A DNA stretch of 64,000 nucleotides from an uncultured Monoglobus sp. (lineage in GTDB: Bacteria > Bacillota > Clostridia > Monoglobales > Monoglobaceae), in NCBI GenBank assembly GCA_947630135.1, contig CANRGH010000007.1, positions 1 through 64,000 of the forward strand. Reading direction: 5' to 3'. The notes under the pieces are model-generated. The model was given only the letters and a program-made list of their open reading frames with translations. It did no database searches and was not told where the DNA came from. Shown here one piece after another: positions 7,931 through 17,104 of the stretch. The stretch's first letter is position 1. The number at the start of each line of letters is the position of its first letter. Both the position numbers and the translations under genes were made by a program.

Positions 7931-8718
7931 GCGAGAGACTTGACAATTATTTGGTGAAAAACGGATTAATTGAAACGCGGAGCAAAGCGCAGTCCGTGAT
8001 CATGGCGGGCTGCGTGTATGTTGATGGCCAAAAGGCTCTGAAGGCCGGTCAGGCCGTGAAGGGCAATGAAAAAATCGAGGTGCGCGACAACTCGCTGCGC
8101 TATGTGAGCCGCGGCGGGCTCAAGCTTGAAAAGGCGATGAGCGCGTTCCCGATAAATCTTGAGGGAAGGGTGTGCATGGACATAGGCGCGTCCACCGGCG
8201 GCTTCACCGACTGTATGCTGCAAAACGGCGCGGCGAGGGTTTACTCGATCGACGTGGGCTACGGACAGCTCGCGTGGAAGCTCCGCTGCGACGAGCGGGT
8301 CGTGAATTTAGAGCGCACCAACTTTCGGTATGTGACAAAAGCCGAGGTGCCTGAGGAGATAGATTTCTTTTCGGTCGACGTGTCTTTTATTTCGCTCGGG
8401 CTTATTCTGCCGCCCGCCTACGAGCTTTTAAAGGAAGGCGGCTCGGCTGTCTGCCTTATCAAGCCCCAGTTTGAGGCGGGGCGCGAAAAGGTCGGCAAAA
8501 AGGGCGTCGTGCGCGATAAGAGCGTTCACCGCGAGGTAATCGAAAAGGTGTTTGAAATAGCGAAGGACACGGGGTTCAGGGTGCTCGGACTTGACTTCTC
8601 GCCCATAAAGGGGCCCGAGGGCAATATAGAGTATCTGATGTATATTGAAAAAAACTCCGGCGAGAGCCGTGATTTGAATATAACCGAGGTTGTGGAAAAT
8701 TCGCACGAATTGGATTGA
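7927..8718 (+). CDS. tlyA: TlyA-family rRNA (cytidine-2'-O)-methyltransferase
   Basis: A 263-residue protein with an N-terminal S4 RNA-binding domain (MSERLDNYLVKNGLIETRSK) and an FtsJ-like Rossmann methyltransferase domain (CMDIGASTGGFTDCMLQNGA, SVDVSFISLGLILP, CLIKPQFEAGREKVG). TlyA proteins methylate ribose in 16S and 23S rRNA; a hemolysin role reported for some is secondary. It overlaps dxs by 4 nt and is followed after 6 nt by nadK. Confidence 0.92.
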   Translation: MSERLDNYLVKNGLIETRSKAQSVIMAGCVYVDGQKALKAGQAVKGNEKIEVRDNSLRYVSRGGLKLEKAMSAFPINLEGRVCMDIGASTGGFTDCMLQNGAARVYSIDVGYGQLAWKLRCDERVVNLERTNFRYVTKAEVPEEIDFFSVDVSFISLGLILPPAYELLKEGGSAVCLIKPQFEAGREKVGKKGVVRDKSVHREVIEKVFEIAKDTGFRVLGLDFSPIKGPEGNIEYLMYIEKNSGESRDLNITEVVENSHELD

Positions 8719-8724
8719 TTTTTT

Positions 8725-9597
8725 ATGAAGAAGATCGCTTTGATACCTAATATATTTAAGGATAAGGATTGCAAAGAGACGATAAACCTTATTAAATACT
8801 TAAAAAAATTCGACTGCGCGCTGCTTATCGAGCGCGAGTTTGAGTCTTACCTCAAGGCCGTATGCGGGGCCGAGGGAGTGAAAGCGGAGTTTGATGAGCG
8901 CGAAAGGGTGTTCTCGGACGCGGAGCTGCTCATCGCGTTGGGCGGCGACGGAACGATAATCGAGGCCGCGGTGGACGCGGCGAAATACGCCGTGCCGATA
9001 GTCGGCGTGAACATGGGGCACCTTGGCTTCCTTGCCAGAATTGAAAAGGGCTGCTACGGGCCGCTTGAGCCGATCATCAACGGCAGCTTCGGCGTGAACC
9101 GCTGCATGATGCTCGACATTGAGATCGTCGGCGGCGACGGAAGCGTGATCGAGAGGCACACGGCGCTTAACGACCTTATTGTCAGCGGCGAGGATTATAA
9201 AATGGTAACTGTCGGCGTCAGCGTTAACGGGAACGCTATGAGCGAGTATTCGGCCGACGGAATAATCGCGGCGACCGCGGTGGGGTCTACGGCCTACTCG
9301 CTGTCGGCGGGCGGTGCCGTTATGCACCCCGAGGTTGACGCAATGATAATAACCCCTATCTGCCCGCACACGCTCAAGGCGCGCTCGGCGGTCATCCCGG
9401 CGGACAGGGTCATTGAGATATCGTGCCTTGAGCCGTATCGCTGCGGCGCAGTGGTCAGAGCGGATGGAAAGATGATATACAAGATAAAGAAGGATCATGA
9501 GAGGGTCAGGATCAAAAAGTCGGAATACAGCACATTGCTTGTCAAGCTTGACGACCCCACATTCTTTGACGTGTTGAGAAATAAATTGTCGGATTGA
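8725..9597 (+). CDS. nadK: NAD kinase
   Basis: This 290-residue enzyme phosphorylates NAD to NADP. The signature LGGDGTIIEAA is at 72-82, followed by NMGHLGFLARIEKG and TAVGSTAYSLSAGG. It sits between tlyA and recN. In many Clostridia an argR gene lies between nadK and recN, but here they are 19 bp apart. Confidence 0.95.
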   Translation: MKKIALIPNIFKDKDCKETINLIKYLKKFDCALLIEREFESYLKAVCGAEGVKAEFDERERVFSDAELLIALGGDGTIIEAAVDAAKYAVPIVGVNMGHLGFLARIEKGCYGPLEPIINGSFGVNRCMMLDIEIVGGDGSVIERHTALNDLIVSGEDYKMVTVGVSVNGNAMSEYSADGIIAATAVGSTAYSLSAGGAVMHPEVDAMIITPICPHTLKARSAVIPADRVIEISCLEPYRCGAVVRADGKMIYKIKKDHERVRIKKSEYSTLLVKLDDPTFFDVLRNKLSD

Positions 9598-9616
9598 GAT
9601 GGTTTGAGGTGAGAAT

Positions 9617-11302
9617 ATGTTAACCGAGCTTGAGATAAAAAACGTGGCGATCATCGAGCATGTGAATATTGAATTCGGCGGCGGCTTCAACGTGATGACC
9701 GGCGAGACCGGAGCGGGAAAGTCCATTCTGATCGACTCGCTGAACATGGCTCTGGGCGGCAGAACGCCGCGTGATCTGATACGCAGCGGCGCAGAGTACG
9801 CGTTCGCGCAGGCGGTGTTTGAGGTCGGCGGAGCGGCGGCCGAAAAGCTCGGTGAGCTTGAGGTCGAGCCGGAGGACGGAATGGTTATTCTGTCAAGGCG
9901 GCTGTCGGTCTCCGGAAAGAGCGTGTGCCGCGTGAACGGCAGGATAATCCCGCTCTCGGTGGCGCGCGAGATCGGCGAGCTGCTGCTCACCATTCACGGC
10001 CAGCTTGACAATCAGGCGCTGCTTGTGCCGTCAAAGCACAGGGGATTTGTGGACGAGTTTGCGGGGAATGCGGCCGAGCGCGAGGCTTACGCCAAGGCGT
10101 TCTGTGAGTATTCCGATTTGGTTGACAAATATGAGGAGCTGTCCCGCGCCGAGACCGACAAAGAGCGGCGGGCGGAGCTGCTTAAATTCCACATTGACGA
10201 GATCGGGGCCGCGGCGCTTAAGCTTGGCGAGGAAGAGGAGCTGAACCTGAGATTTGAGTTCCTTGAAAATTCAGAAAAGATAATGAGCGGAGTCTATGAG
10301 GCTTACAGCGAGCTGTACGGTGACGAGTCGATGAGCTCGGCCTACGATATGCTCGGCGGAGCCGCGAGGTCCCTTGAGGACGCCGCGGACTATGATCCGA
10401 AGCTCAAGGGCTATTACGAGACGATAAGCTCCGCGCTCGCGGATATTGACGACGTGACGCGCGAGCTTAAGTCGTATATCGACCATGCGGAGTTTGAGCC
10501 CGGCGAGATCGACGCGGTTCAGGAGCGGTTGGCGCTCATATCGGATATGAAGCGAAAGTTCGGCTGCGCCGACGTTAAGGAAATTATCGCTTACGGCGAA
10601 CGCTGCGTCGGGGAGCTTGAAAAGATAGAAAATCTTGACGAGGAATTGTCGGCGCTAAAGCGTGAGATCGAGGCGGCGCGGCAGCGCACCGAGGAGGCGG
10701 CCGAAAGACTGACCGAGACGCGCCGCGCGGCGGGAGTCGAGCTGTCGAAGCGAATTATGGGCGAGCTTTCGGAACTTGACATGAGCAAGGTCGTGTTCGC
10801 GGCGGAGATAAGACCCTCGGACTTTACGATAAACGGCGGAGACGATATTGAATTCCTCATTTCCACCAATCCGGGCGAAAGATTAAAGCCGCTCAGCAAG
10901 ATCGCCTCGGGTGGCGAGATGTCGCGCATAATGCTGGCGATCAAGTCGGTGCTGTCGAAGGGCGACATAGTTGACACGCTGATATTTGACGAGATCGACA
11001 CCGGAGTGAGCGGCAGAGCCGCGCAGCGCATATCCGAGAAGATATGCAAAATTTCCCGCGAAAAGCAGGTTCTGTGCATAACTCATCTGGCGCAGATCGC
11101 CTCAATGGGAGACAGGCATTATCTTATCGAAAAAAGCAGCAACGACAGCGAGACAACCGCGAGAGTAAGATTGCTTTCGGAGTCGGAGCGGCGCGACGAG
11201 CTGTCGCGCATAATCGGGGGTGTATCCGTGACCGACACCACCCGCAGAGCGGCGGCCGAAATGCTGGCTCAGGCCGAGAGCTTAAAGCGTAGCGGGAATT
11301 AA
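9617..11302 (+). CDS. recN: RecN, DNA repair ATPase
   Basis: A 561-residue SMC-like protein of double-strand break repair. It has a Walker A GETGAGKS at 29-36, the Q-loop region TIHGQLDNQALL, a central coiled coil (about 150-360), the ABC signature ASGGEMSRIMLAIK and a Walker B LIFDEIDTGVSG. Length and domain order are those of RecN. The SD is GAGGTGAGAAT. Its last codons begin a direct repeat (GCGGGAATTAAT at 11292-11303 and 11316-11327). Confidence 0.95.
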   Translation: MLTELEIKNVAIIEHVNIEFGGGFNVMTGETGAGKSILIDSLNMALGGRTPRDLIRSGAEYAFAQAVFEVGGAAAEKLGELEVEPEDGMVILSRRLSVSGKSVCRVNGRIIPLSVAREIGELLLTIHGQLDNQALLVPSKHRGFVDEFAGNAAEREAYAKAFCEYSDLVDKYEELSRAETDKERRAELLKFHIDEIGAAALKLGEEEELNLRFEFLENSEKIMSGVYEAYSELYGDESMSSAYDMLGGAARSLEDAADYDPKLKGYYETISSALADIDDVTRELKSYIDHAEFEPGEIDAVQERLALISDMKRKFGCADVKEIIAYGERCVGELEKIENLDEELSALKREIEAARQRTEEAAERLTETRRAAGVELSKRIMGELSELDMSKVVFAAEIRPSDFTINGGDDIEFLISTNPGERLKPLSKIASGGEMSRIMLAIKSVLSKGDIVDTLIFDEIDTGVSGRAAQRISEKICKISREKQVLCITHLAQIASMGDRHYLIEKSSNDSETTARVRLLSESERRDELSRIIGGVSVTDTTRRAAAEMLAQAESLKRSGN

Positions 11303-11335
11303 TTGCCTGTTGCGTGCGGGAATTAATGGCCGCTA

Positions 11336-11364
11336 TTGACACGGAACGAAAAATATATTATAAT
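11336..11364 (+). promoter_or_regulatory. Promoter of the RseC-like / Vor gene cluster
   Basis: TTGACA (11336-11341) and TATAAT (11359-11364) have a 17-bp spacer. Genes from 11408 to 17060 follow with small gaps or overlaps, so this promoter may drive all of them. Confidence 0.8.
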
Positions 11365-11407
11365 ACCGAGTTGTGAGTAATTTCGGTTTTGCGAGGTGAA
11401 CTGACAC

Positions 11408-11824
11408 ATGGAACAGACGGGATATGTTGTTTCCGCCTCGGGCGGAGCGGCCAAGGTCCGTGTTGACAGAGAGTCGGCCTGCGGCGGCAACTGCGTGAGC
11501 TGCAAGGGCTGTCCGTCAAGCGCGGTCATCGTGGATGTTGACGATAATCTCGGCCTTAAAAAGGGCGATGTCGTGACTCTCTATGAGGACACAAAAAAGG
11601 TGCTGCGCTACGCCGCGATAGGCTACGGACTGATGGCGGTGTTGCTTGTCGTCGGAGCCGTGCTCGGTTTCATGCTGACGCACAGAGACATAATGGCGCT
11701 GGTCGGCGCCGCGGCGGCGCTGCTTATCGGCTTTGTCGTCGTCAAGCTGTTTTTCAGAAACGCCGACACAAGCTTTAAGGTGACGGAGATCAAGAGCAGA
11801 GCCGAGACGGAGGACGCGAGCTGA
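11408..11824 (+). CDS. RseC/MucC-type redox membrane protein
   Basis: A 138-residue protein with four clustered cysteines at 25, 29, 32 and 35 and two transmembrane segments (about 63-85 and 92-115). This is the layout of the SoxR-reducing / RseC family. Such proteins occur with electron-transfer complexes and may hold a redox centre at the membrane. Gram-positive members are of unknown role. The stop overlaps the context of the next gene's ATG at 11826. Association with the Vor oxidoreductase is by neighbourhood only. Confidence 0.75.
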   Translation: MEQTGYVVSASGGAAKVRVDRESACGGNCVSCKGCPSSAVIVDVDDNLGLKKGDVVTLYEDTKKVLRYAAIGYGLMAVLLVVGAVLGFMLTHRDIMALVGAAAALLIGFVVVKLFFRNADTSFKVTEIKSRAETEDAS

Positions 11825-11825
11825 C

Positions 11826-12524
11826 ATGAATATTTTTGACGATCCGAAGAGAATAACCGTGGTCACGGGCCACTTTGGCAGCGGTAAGACTGAGTTCGCC
11901 TTAAACTACGCGCTGTTTCTGGCGGAGTCGGGCAAGGAGGTAATGATGATCGATTTTGATATCGTGAACCCCTATTACCGCACCAAGGACGCGGAAAAAT
12001 ATTTAAACAGCCACGGCATTGAGGTGATCGCGCCCGAGTTTGCCAACTCGAACATAGAGACGCCGACGCTTCCGCCCGAAATTTTAAAGGCGTTTGCCGA
12101 CAAGTCAAAGTATATCGTCTTTGACGTGGGCGGCGACGAGGACGGCGCGACGCCGCTGGGCGTTTATTATGAGTATTTTAAGCGCGAGGACTATAATATG
12201 TTTTTCGTGCTGAACGAGCGTAGAATGCTGACACGCGACGCCGAAGGAGCGTATGAGATATACTCCGAGATACTGCGCGTTTCAAGGCTTAAATTCACGG
12301 GGATAGTGAACAACACCCACCTTATGGGATTTACCGACCGCGATGTTGTCGCGGCGGGAGAGCGGCTGGCGGAGGAATTTTCGGAAAAGGTCGGTCTGCC
12401 CGTTGTCTGCTCCTGCGTGAGCAGGGCGGCGCTCGAAAAAATCGGCGGAATTGATAATTCAAAGAGTAAAATATTCCCTATCAGCCTCTTTGTGGGCCCG
12501 GGATTTGAAAATAAAGCAAACTAA
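11826..12524 (+). CDS. P-loop ATPase of the MinD/ParA-like superfamily
   Basis: A 232-residue cytosolic protein with a P-loop GHFGSGKT at 15-22 and a second conserved aspartate in VMMIDFDIVNPYYR. A later FDVGGDEDGATPLG resembles Walker B. It looks like a nucleotide-binding protein of the CobQ/CobB/MinD/ParA class. The gene lies directly before a 2-oxoacid:ferredoxin oxidoreductase cluster, and its role there (cofactor delivery or assembly) is not known. It should not be called a chromosome-partition protein, since no parB or parS site is near. Confidence 0.7.
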   Translation: MNIFDDPKRITVVTGHFGSGKTEFALNYALFLAESGKEVMMIDFDIVNPYYRTKDAEKYLNSHGIEVIAPEFANSNIETPTLPPEILKAFADKSKYIVFDVGGDEDGATPLGVYYEYFKREDYNMFFVLNERRMLTRDAEGAYEIYSEILRVSRLKFTGIVNNTHLMGFTDRDVVAAGERLAEEFSEKVGLPVVCSCVSRAALEKIGGIDNSKSKIFPISLFVGPGFENKAN

Positions 12525-12543
12525 ACGGAAAGAAGGAGAATAA

Positions 12544-12750
12544 ATGGCAAAAGTTATTATAAACCAGGAGCGGTGCAAGGGCTGCGGCCTGTGCACGTCC
12601 GTCTGTCCGAAAAAAATTATCGTGACGGATATGGATGTTCTGAATGACAAGGGCTACCGCCCGGCCAAGGTCACCGAGCCGGAAAAGTGCATCGGCTGCG
12701 CATTCTGCGCCACCATGTGCCCCGACTGCGTGATAACGATATTGAAGTAA
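12544..12750 (+). CDS. vorD: Ferredoxin subunit (delta) of 2-oxoacid:ferredoxin oxidoreductase
   Basis: A 68-residue 2[4Fe-4S] ferredoxin. Its two cluster motifs are CKGCGLCTSVCP (Cys 11, 14, 17, 21) and CIGCAFCATMCP (Cys 49, 52, 55, 59). It is the electron-accepting subunit of the following three genes and begins 19 bp after the P-loop gene with SD GAAGGAG. Confidence 0.88.
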   Translation: MAKVIINQERCKGCGLCTSVCPKKIIVTDMDVLNDKGYRPAKVTEPEKCIGCAFCATMCPDCVITILK

Positions 12751-12767
12751 AGGAGTAATTTTAAAAA

Positions 12768-13829
12768 ATGGCAAAAGTTTTAATGAAAGGCAATGAGGCG
12801 CTGGCCGAGGCCGCCATGCGCTGCGGATGCAGATTTTTCTTCGGCTATCCTATAACGCCTCAGACCGAGCTTGCCGCTTACATGGCAAAAATGATGCAGA
12901 AAAACGGCGGAACCTTCCTCCAGGCGGAGAGCGAGGTCGCCGCGATCAATATGGTATACGGCGCCGCCGGCGCGGGAGCGAGGGTCATGACCTCGTCGTC
13001 GAGCCCCGGCATCAGCCTCAAGCAGGAGGGAATTTCGTACATAGCGGGCGCAGATCTGCCCTGTCTTATCGTGAACATAGTCCGCGGCGGCCCCGGCCTC
13101 GGCGGAATTCAGCCCGCCCAGTCCGACTATTTCCAGGCCACTAAGGGCGGCGGCCACGGCGATTATCATCTGCTTGTATTCGCGCCGTCTTCGGTGCAGG
13201 AGCTGGCAGACATGACCTCGCGCGCGTTTGACAAGGCCGACGAGTACAGGATGCCGGCAATGATCATGGGCGACGGCATGCTTGGCCAGATGATGGAGCC
13301 GGTGGAGTTCAAGGACTTTGTCGATCCCGCCTCTCTGCCCGAGAAGCCCTGGGCCACCACGGGCACCGGAATGAAGCGCAAAAAGAACATAATAAACTCG
13401 CTCTATCTCACGCCCGAGGAGCTTGAATATCTCTGCGTGGAGCGCGAGAAGCGCTATGACAAGATAAGGGCGACCGAGGCTCTGTGCGAGGAGATCGACA
13501 CAGAGGACGCCGATATAATCATCGCGGCCTACGGCACGATCGCCAGAGTCGCAATGTCGGCGGTTCAGGAGGCGAGAGCCAAGGGCATCAAGGCGGGCCT
13601 CATCAGGCCGATAACGCTGTGGCCGTTCCCGACCGAAGCGTTTGCCAAGCGCGCCGAGACCGCCAAGTGCTTCCTCAGTGTTGAGATGAGCATGGGCCAG
13701 ATGGTCGAAGATGTGCGCCTCTCGGTAAACGGCAAAAAGCCGGTTTACTTCTACGGCAGAACGGGCGGCATGGTGCCCGAGCAGGACGCCATTGTGGCCG
13801 AAATCGAAAAATGTCTTAAAAACTCGTAG
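12768..13829 (+). CDS. vorB: 2-oxoacid:ferredoxin oxidoreductase alpha subunit (VorB/KorA-like)
   Basis: A 353-residue alpha subunit. It opens LMKGNEALAEAAMRCGCRFF and carries FGYPITPQTELAAYMA and TSSSSPGISLKQEGISY, typical of the pyrimidine-binding domain, with a C-terminal domain II (IIIAAYGTIARVAMSAV). With VorA and VorC it oxidatively decarboxylates branched-chain 2-oxoacids or 2-oxoglutarate to acyl-CoA and reduces ferredoxin. The exact substrate (Vor or Kor) cannot be fixed by eye. Confidence 0.88.
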   Translation: MAKVLMKGNEALAEAAMRCGCRFFFGYPITPQTELAAYMAKMMQKNGGTFLQAESEVAAINMVYGAAGAGARVMTSSSSPGISLKQEGISYIAGADLPCLIVNIVRGGPGLGGIQPAQSDYFQATKGGGHGDYHLLVFAPSSVQELADMTSRAFDKADEYRMPAMIMGDGMLGQMMEPVEFKDFVDPASLPEKPWATTGTGMKRKKNIINSLYLTPEELEYLCVEREKRYDKIRATEALCEEIDTEDADIIIAAYGTIARVAMSAVQEARAKGIKAGLIRPITLWPFPTEAFAKRAETAKCFLSVEMSMGQMVEDVRLSVNGKKPVYFYGRTGGMVPEQDAIVAEIEKCLKNS

Positions 13830-13846
13830 TCAGGAGATGAAAATAT

Positions 13847-14602
13847 ATGGAAAAAATATTTGACAGACCCCATTCGCTCAGCGATTTTGTGCTTTCCTAC
13901 TGCCCCGGCTGCACACACGGAATTATTAACCGTTTGGTCGCCGAGGTCGTTGACGAGATGGGTCTTGAGGGAAAGACCGTAGGCGTTTGTCCCGTTGGAT
14001 GCAGCGTTACGGCGTATAACTTTTTTGAATTTGATATGCAGGAGGCCGCCCACGGCAGAGCTCCGGCGGTCGCGACGGGAATTAAGCGCGTTCACCCCGA
14101 TCACCTTGTGTTCACCTATCAGGGCGACGGCGATCTCGCGGCGATCGGAACCGCGGAGACCATTCATTCCGCGGCCAGAGCCGAGAATATCAGCATAATT
14201 TTCGTTAACAACACTATCTACGGCATGACGGGCGGACAGATGGCGCCCACCTCGCTTGTGGGTCAGGTCACGCAGACCACGCCCTTCGGCAGAAAGGTTG
14301 AAAATCAGGGCTACCCCATTCATGTGTCCGAGATGGTTTCCACTTTAAAGGGCGCGTGTTATGTTGAGCGCGTGTCGGTTGACAGCGTTCCGAACATAAA
14401 AAAGACGAAGGCCGCTATCCACAAAGCCTTTGAGTGCCAAATGGCGGGCAAGGGCTTCTCGCTTGTCGAGGTGCTTTCGACCTGCCCCACCAACTGGGGA
14501 ATGTCGCCGATCGAGGCGCTTGAGAGGATACGCACCGAAATGATGCCCGAGTTCCCCTTGGGCGTTTATAAAGACTGTACCGAAAGCGGAGGTGTCAGAT
14601 AA
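13847..14602 (+). CDS. vorA: 2-oxoacid:ferredoxin oxidoreductase beta subunit (thiamine diphosphate-binding)
   Basis: A 251-residue TPP-binding subunit with YCPGCTHGIINRLVAEV near the start. Its cofactor motif GDGDLAAIGTAETIH is followed by FVNNTIYGMTGGQMAPTS. It shares its last base with the start of the gamma subunit gene, indicating tight coupling. Confidence 0.9.
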   Translation: MEKIFDRPHSLSDFVLSYCPGCTHGIINRLVAEVVDEMGLEGKTVGVCPVGCSVTAYNFFEFDMQEAAHGRAPAVATGIKRVHPDHLVFTYQGDGDLAAIGTAETIHSAARAENISIIFVNNTIYGMTGGQMAPTSLVGQVTQTTPFGRKVENQGYPIHVSEMVSTLKGACYVERVSVDSVPNIKKTKAAIHKAFECQMAGKGFSLVEVLSTCPTNWGMSPIEALERIRTEMMPEFPLGVYKDCTESGGVR

Positions 14603-15144
14603 TGTATGAACAGATCGTAATAGCGGGCTTTGGCGGCCAGGGAGTGCTGTTCGCCGGAAAAATATTGGCTTATATGGGAATGGACACGGGCAAGGAGCTT
14701 TCGTGGCTCCCGTCATACGGCCCCGAGATGCGCGGCGGAACCTGCAACTGCAGCGTTATCATCGCCGACAGCCAGATAGGCTCTCCCATAATCCAGCGTC
14801 CCGACGCACTGATCGTTATGAACAAGCCGTCGCTTGAAAAATTTGTTGACACGGTAAAGCCCGGCGGCGTTATCGTGCTTGACAGCTCACTTATCGACAC
14901 CAAGGTGGAGCGCGGCGATGTAACGGTCGTGTATATCCCGGCGATGAAGATAGCCGAGAGCGCAGGCGCGGGAACATTGGGCAACATGGTAATGGCGGGC
15001 GCGTATATGAAGGCGAGGGAGGACATGTTTGATGTCGACGACCTTTATAAGAGCGTTAAGGAGCATACTCCCGCCAAAAGAGCCAATCTTGCCGAAAAAA
15101 ATATCGAGCTTATAAAGGCGGGTTACGAGTTTAAGCAATGCTGA
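14602..15144 (+). CDS. vorC: 2-oxoacid:ferredoxin oxidoreductase gamma subunit
   Basis: A 180-residue gamma subunit with the family's N-terminal IVIAGFGGQGVLFAGKILA and SYGPEMRGGTCNCSVI. It completes the D-B-A-C set that makes a full four-subunit enzyme. Its 3' end overlaps the ABC-F gene by 7 nt. Confidence 0.9.
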   Translation: MYEQIVIAGFGGQGVLFAGKILAYMGMDTGKELSWLPSYGPEMRGGTCNCSVIIADSQIGSPIIQRPDALIVMNKPSLEKFVDTVKPGGVIVLDSSLIDTKVERGDVTVVYIPAMKIAESAGAGTLGNMVMAGAYMKAREDMFDVDDLYKSVKEHTPAKRANLAEKNIELIKAGYEFKQC

Positions 15145-17060
15145 TTTCAATTTCGGACTTAAACAAAAGCTTTGGCGAAAATGAAATATTAAAAAACATC
15201 AATTTGACCATAGAGGACGGAGGCCGCTATGGTCTTATTGGCGTTAACGGGGCGGGAAAGTCGACCCTGCTCAACATAATCATGGGCGAGCTTGACTATG
15301 ATTCGGGAGATCTTTACCGCGCGCCCGGCCTCACGATAGGCTACCTTAAGCAGAACAGCGGCCTTGACCGCGGCTCGACCATAATCCGCGAGATGCGGAA
15401 CGTGTTTTCGGAGCTGCTGAAGGCCGAGGACGATCTGCGCCGCCTTGAGGAGCGGATGCGGAGCGTCGGCGGACACAACTCGAGCGATTACAAAAGCCTT
15501 ATGGCCGAGTATGCCAAAAAACAGGCGTGGTTCGAGAGCCGCGACGGATATAATATCGACGTCCGAATAAAGACGGTTTTAAACGGCATGGGCTTTTCGG
15601 ACAAGGACCTCGACACCGAGATCTCCACACTGTCGGGCGGCGAAAAGACGAGGCTGGCCATAGCCTCGCTGCTGCTTGAGGAGCCGCGCCTGCTCATTCT
15701 TGACGAGCCCACCAACCACCTTGACTTCAAGACGCTTGAATGGCTTGAGAATTATTTGGTGAACGACTACAAGGGCGCGCTGCTCATTGTCAGTCACGAC
15801 AGATATTTTCTGGATGTGACGGTCGAAAACATGCTCGAGCTTGAGCGGCGGAAGCTTTACAGCTACAAGGGCAACTATTCAAAATACACCGTGCTCCGCG
15901 CCGAGCGCATAGCTCTTTGGCAGAAGGAGTATGAGGCCCAGCAGCTTGAGATCGAAAAAATGCGCACCTATGTTGAAAAAAACATTACCCGCGCCTCGAC
16001 CTCGGCGAGCGCAAAGTCAAGGGTGAAGGCGCTTGAGAACATGGAAATAATCGAAAAGCCCGACGCCGAGATAAAGCCGATCAAGCTCAAATTCGAGATA
16101 ACAAAGGAGCCGTACAAGGACGTGCTGACCGCGAGCGGCATTGATATTTCCGTGGGCGAGCCGCCGGAGACTCTGCGAGAAAATATAAGCTTCAGCCTGA
16201 AGCGAGGAGAGAAGGTCGCGCTGATAGGCGACAACGGGATAGGAAAGTCGTCGTTTTTAAAAACTCTGCTCGGTATCAATCCGCACAAGGAAGGCGAGAT
16301 CGTGTGGGGAAGAAACACCACGGTCAGCTATTACGAGCAGGAAAATCTGAACCTTGACCCCGACAAGCTCGCGATCGACGAGCTGTGGGACCGTTTCCCG
16401 CGGCTTCCCGAGGCGAGGATACGCGGCGTTTTGGGCAGCGTGAGGCTGAGCAAGGACGACGTTTACAAGCCGGTTAAGGTGATAAGCGGCGGGGAGAGGG
16501 CAAAGCTGGCGTTTTGCATCATCATGCTTGAAAAATCAAACGTGATTTTGTTTGACGAGCCCACAAACCACCTTGACTTACCGTCAAAGGAAGTGCTCGA
16601 GCAGGCTATGAGCGAATATCCGGGCACGCTGCTTTTCGTGTCCCACGACAGATATTTGCTGAATAAAGTCCCCACAAAAATCGTGGAGATGACGGCGGAC
16701 GGAATGACGGTATACGACGGAAATTTTGATTATTACAAGAAGCGCCGCGAGTGGCTAAAGCAGCGCGAGGCGGAGAATAAGCCCAAAACGCCCGAAAAGC
16801 CCGCGCCCAAACAGGCGGGCAGCGGCGGACACCGCTCAAAGGAGCAGCGCAGGGCCGAGGCGCAAAGAAAGCAGAGAATTTCCGATCTTGAGCGGCTTAT
16901 AGCCGAGACAGAGGAGCGCCTGAGCGAGATTGAAATTGAAATGACAAAGGAAGAGATTTTCTCGGACTACGAGGCAATGAACGGTCTTACGGCCGAAATG
17001 CAGGATAAAAACGAATGTCTTGAGCAATATTACGCCGAGTGGGAAGAACTGCAGGAATAA
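15138..17060 (+). CDS. ABC-F family ATPase
   Basis: A 640-residue soluble protein with two ABC domains and no membrane segments. Walker A motifs are GVNGAGKST near 35 and GDNGIGKSS near 360. The signatures are LSGGEKTRLA and ISGGERAKLA, each followed by LDEPTNHLD or FDEPTNHLD. Between the two domains is a charged linker, and the C-terminus (about 545-640) is a KR/E-rich coiled coil, as in YdiF/Uup-type proteins. ABC-F proteins act on the ribosome to relieve stalling or protect from antibiotics. It overlaps vorC by 7 nt, although the functions are unrelated. Confidence 0.9.
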   Translation: MLISISDLNKSFGENEILKNINLTIEDGGRYGLIGVNGAGKSTLLNIIMGELDYDSGDLYRAPGLTIGYLKQNSGLDRGSTIIREMRNVFSELLKAEDDLRRLEERMRSVGGHNSSDYKSLMAEYAKKQAWFESRDGYNIDVRIKTVLNGMGFSDKDLDTEISTLSGGEKTRLAIASLLLEEPRLLILDEPTNHLDFKTLEWLENYLVNDYKGALLIVSHDRYFLDVTVENMLELERRKLYSYKGNYSKYTVLRAERIALWQKEYEAQQLEIEKMRTYVEKNITRASTSASAKSRVKALENMEIIEKPDAEIKPIKLKFEITKEPYKDVLTASGIDISVGEPPETLRENISFSLKRGEKVALIGDNGIGKSSFLKTLLGINPHKEGEIVWGRNTTVSYYEQENLNLDPDKLAIDELWDRFPRLPEARIRGVLGSVRLSKDDVYKPVKVISGGERAKLAFCIIMLEKSNVILFDEPTNHLDLPSKEVLEQAMSEYPGTLLFVSHDRYLLNKVPTKIVEMTADGMTVYDGNFDYYKKRREWLKQREAENKPKTPEKPAPKQAGSGGHRSKEQRRAEAQRKQRISDLERLIAETEERLSEIEIEMTKEEIFSDYEAMNGLTAEMQDKNECLEQYYAEWEELQE

Positions 17061-17095
17061 ACAGCCGAAGGCAACGCGCCCTCGGCTGTTTTCAT
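17061..17095. terminator. Bidirectional terminator between the ABC-F and xylulokinase genes
   Basis: ACAGCCGA (17061-17068) and TCGGCTGT (17082-17089) form the stem, followed by TTTTC on the plus strand and by a TTTATT on the minus strand. It lies between two converging genes. Confidence 0.7.
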
Positions 17096-17104
17096 GTTCA
17101 TTTT

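Noticed and set aside
11292-11327. Direct repeat GCGGGAATTAAT at the recN 3' end
   Set aside because: There are only two copies of 12 bp with no extended unit. It is probably a local duplication without a function that can be argued.
11826-12524. ParA chromosome-partition gene
   Set aside because: It has a P-loop of related type, but no parB, parS or replication gene is near, and the setting is metabolic.
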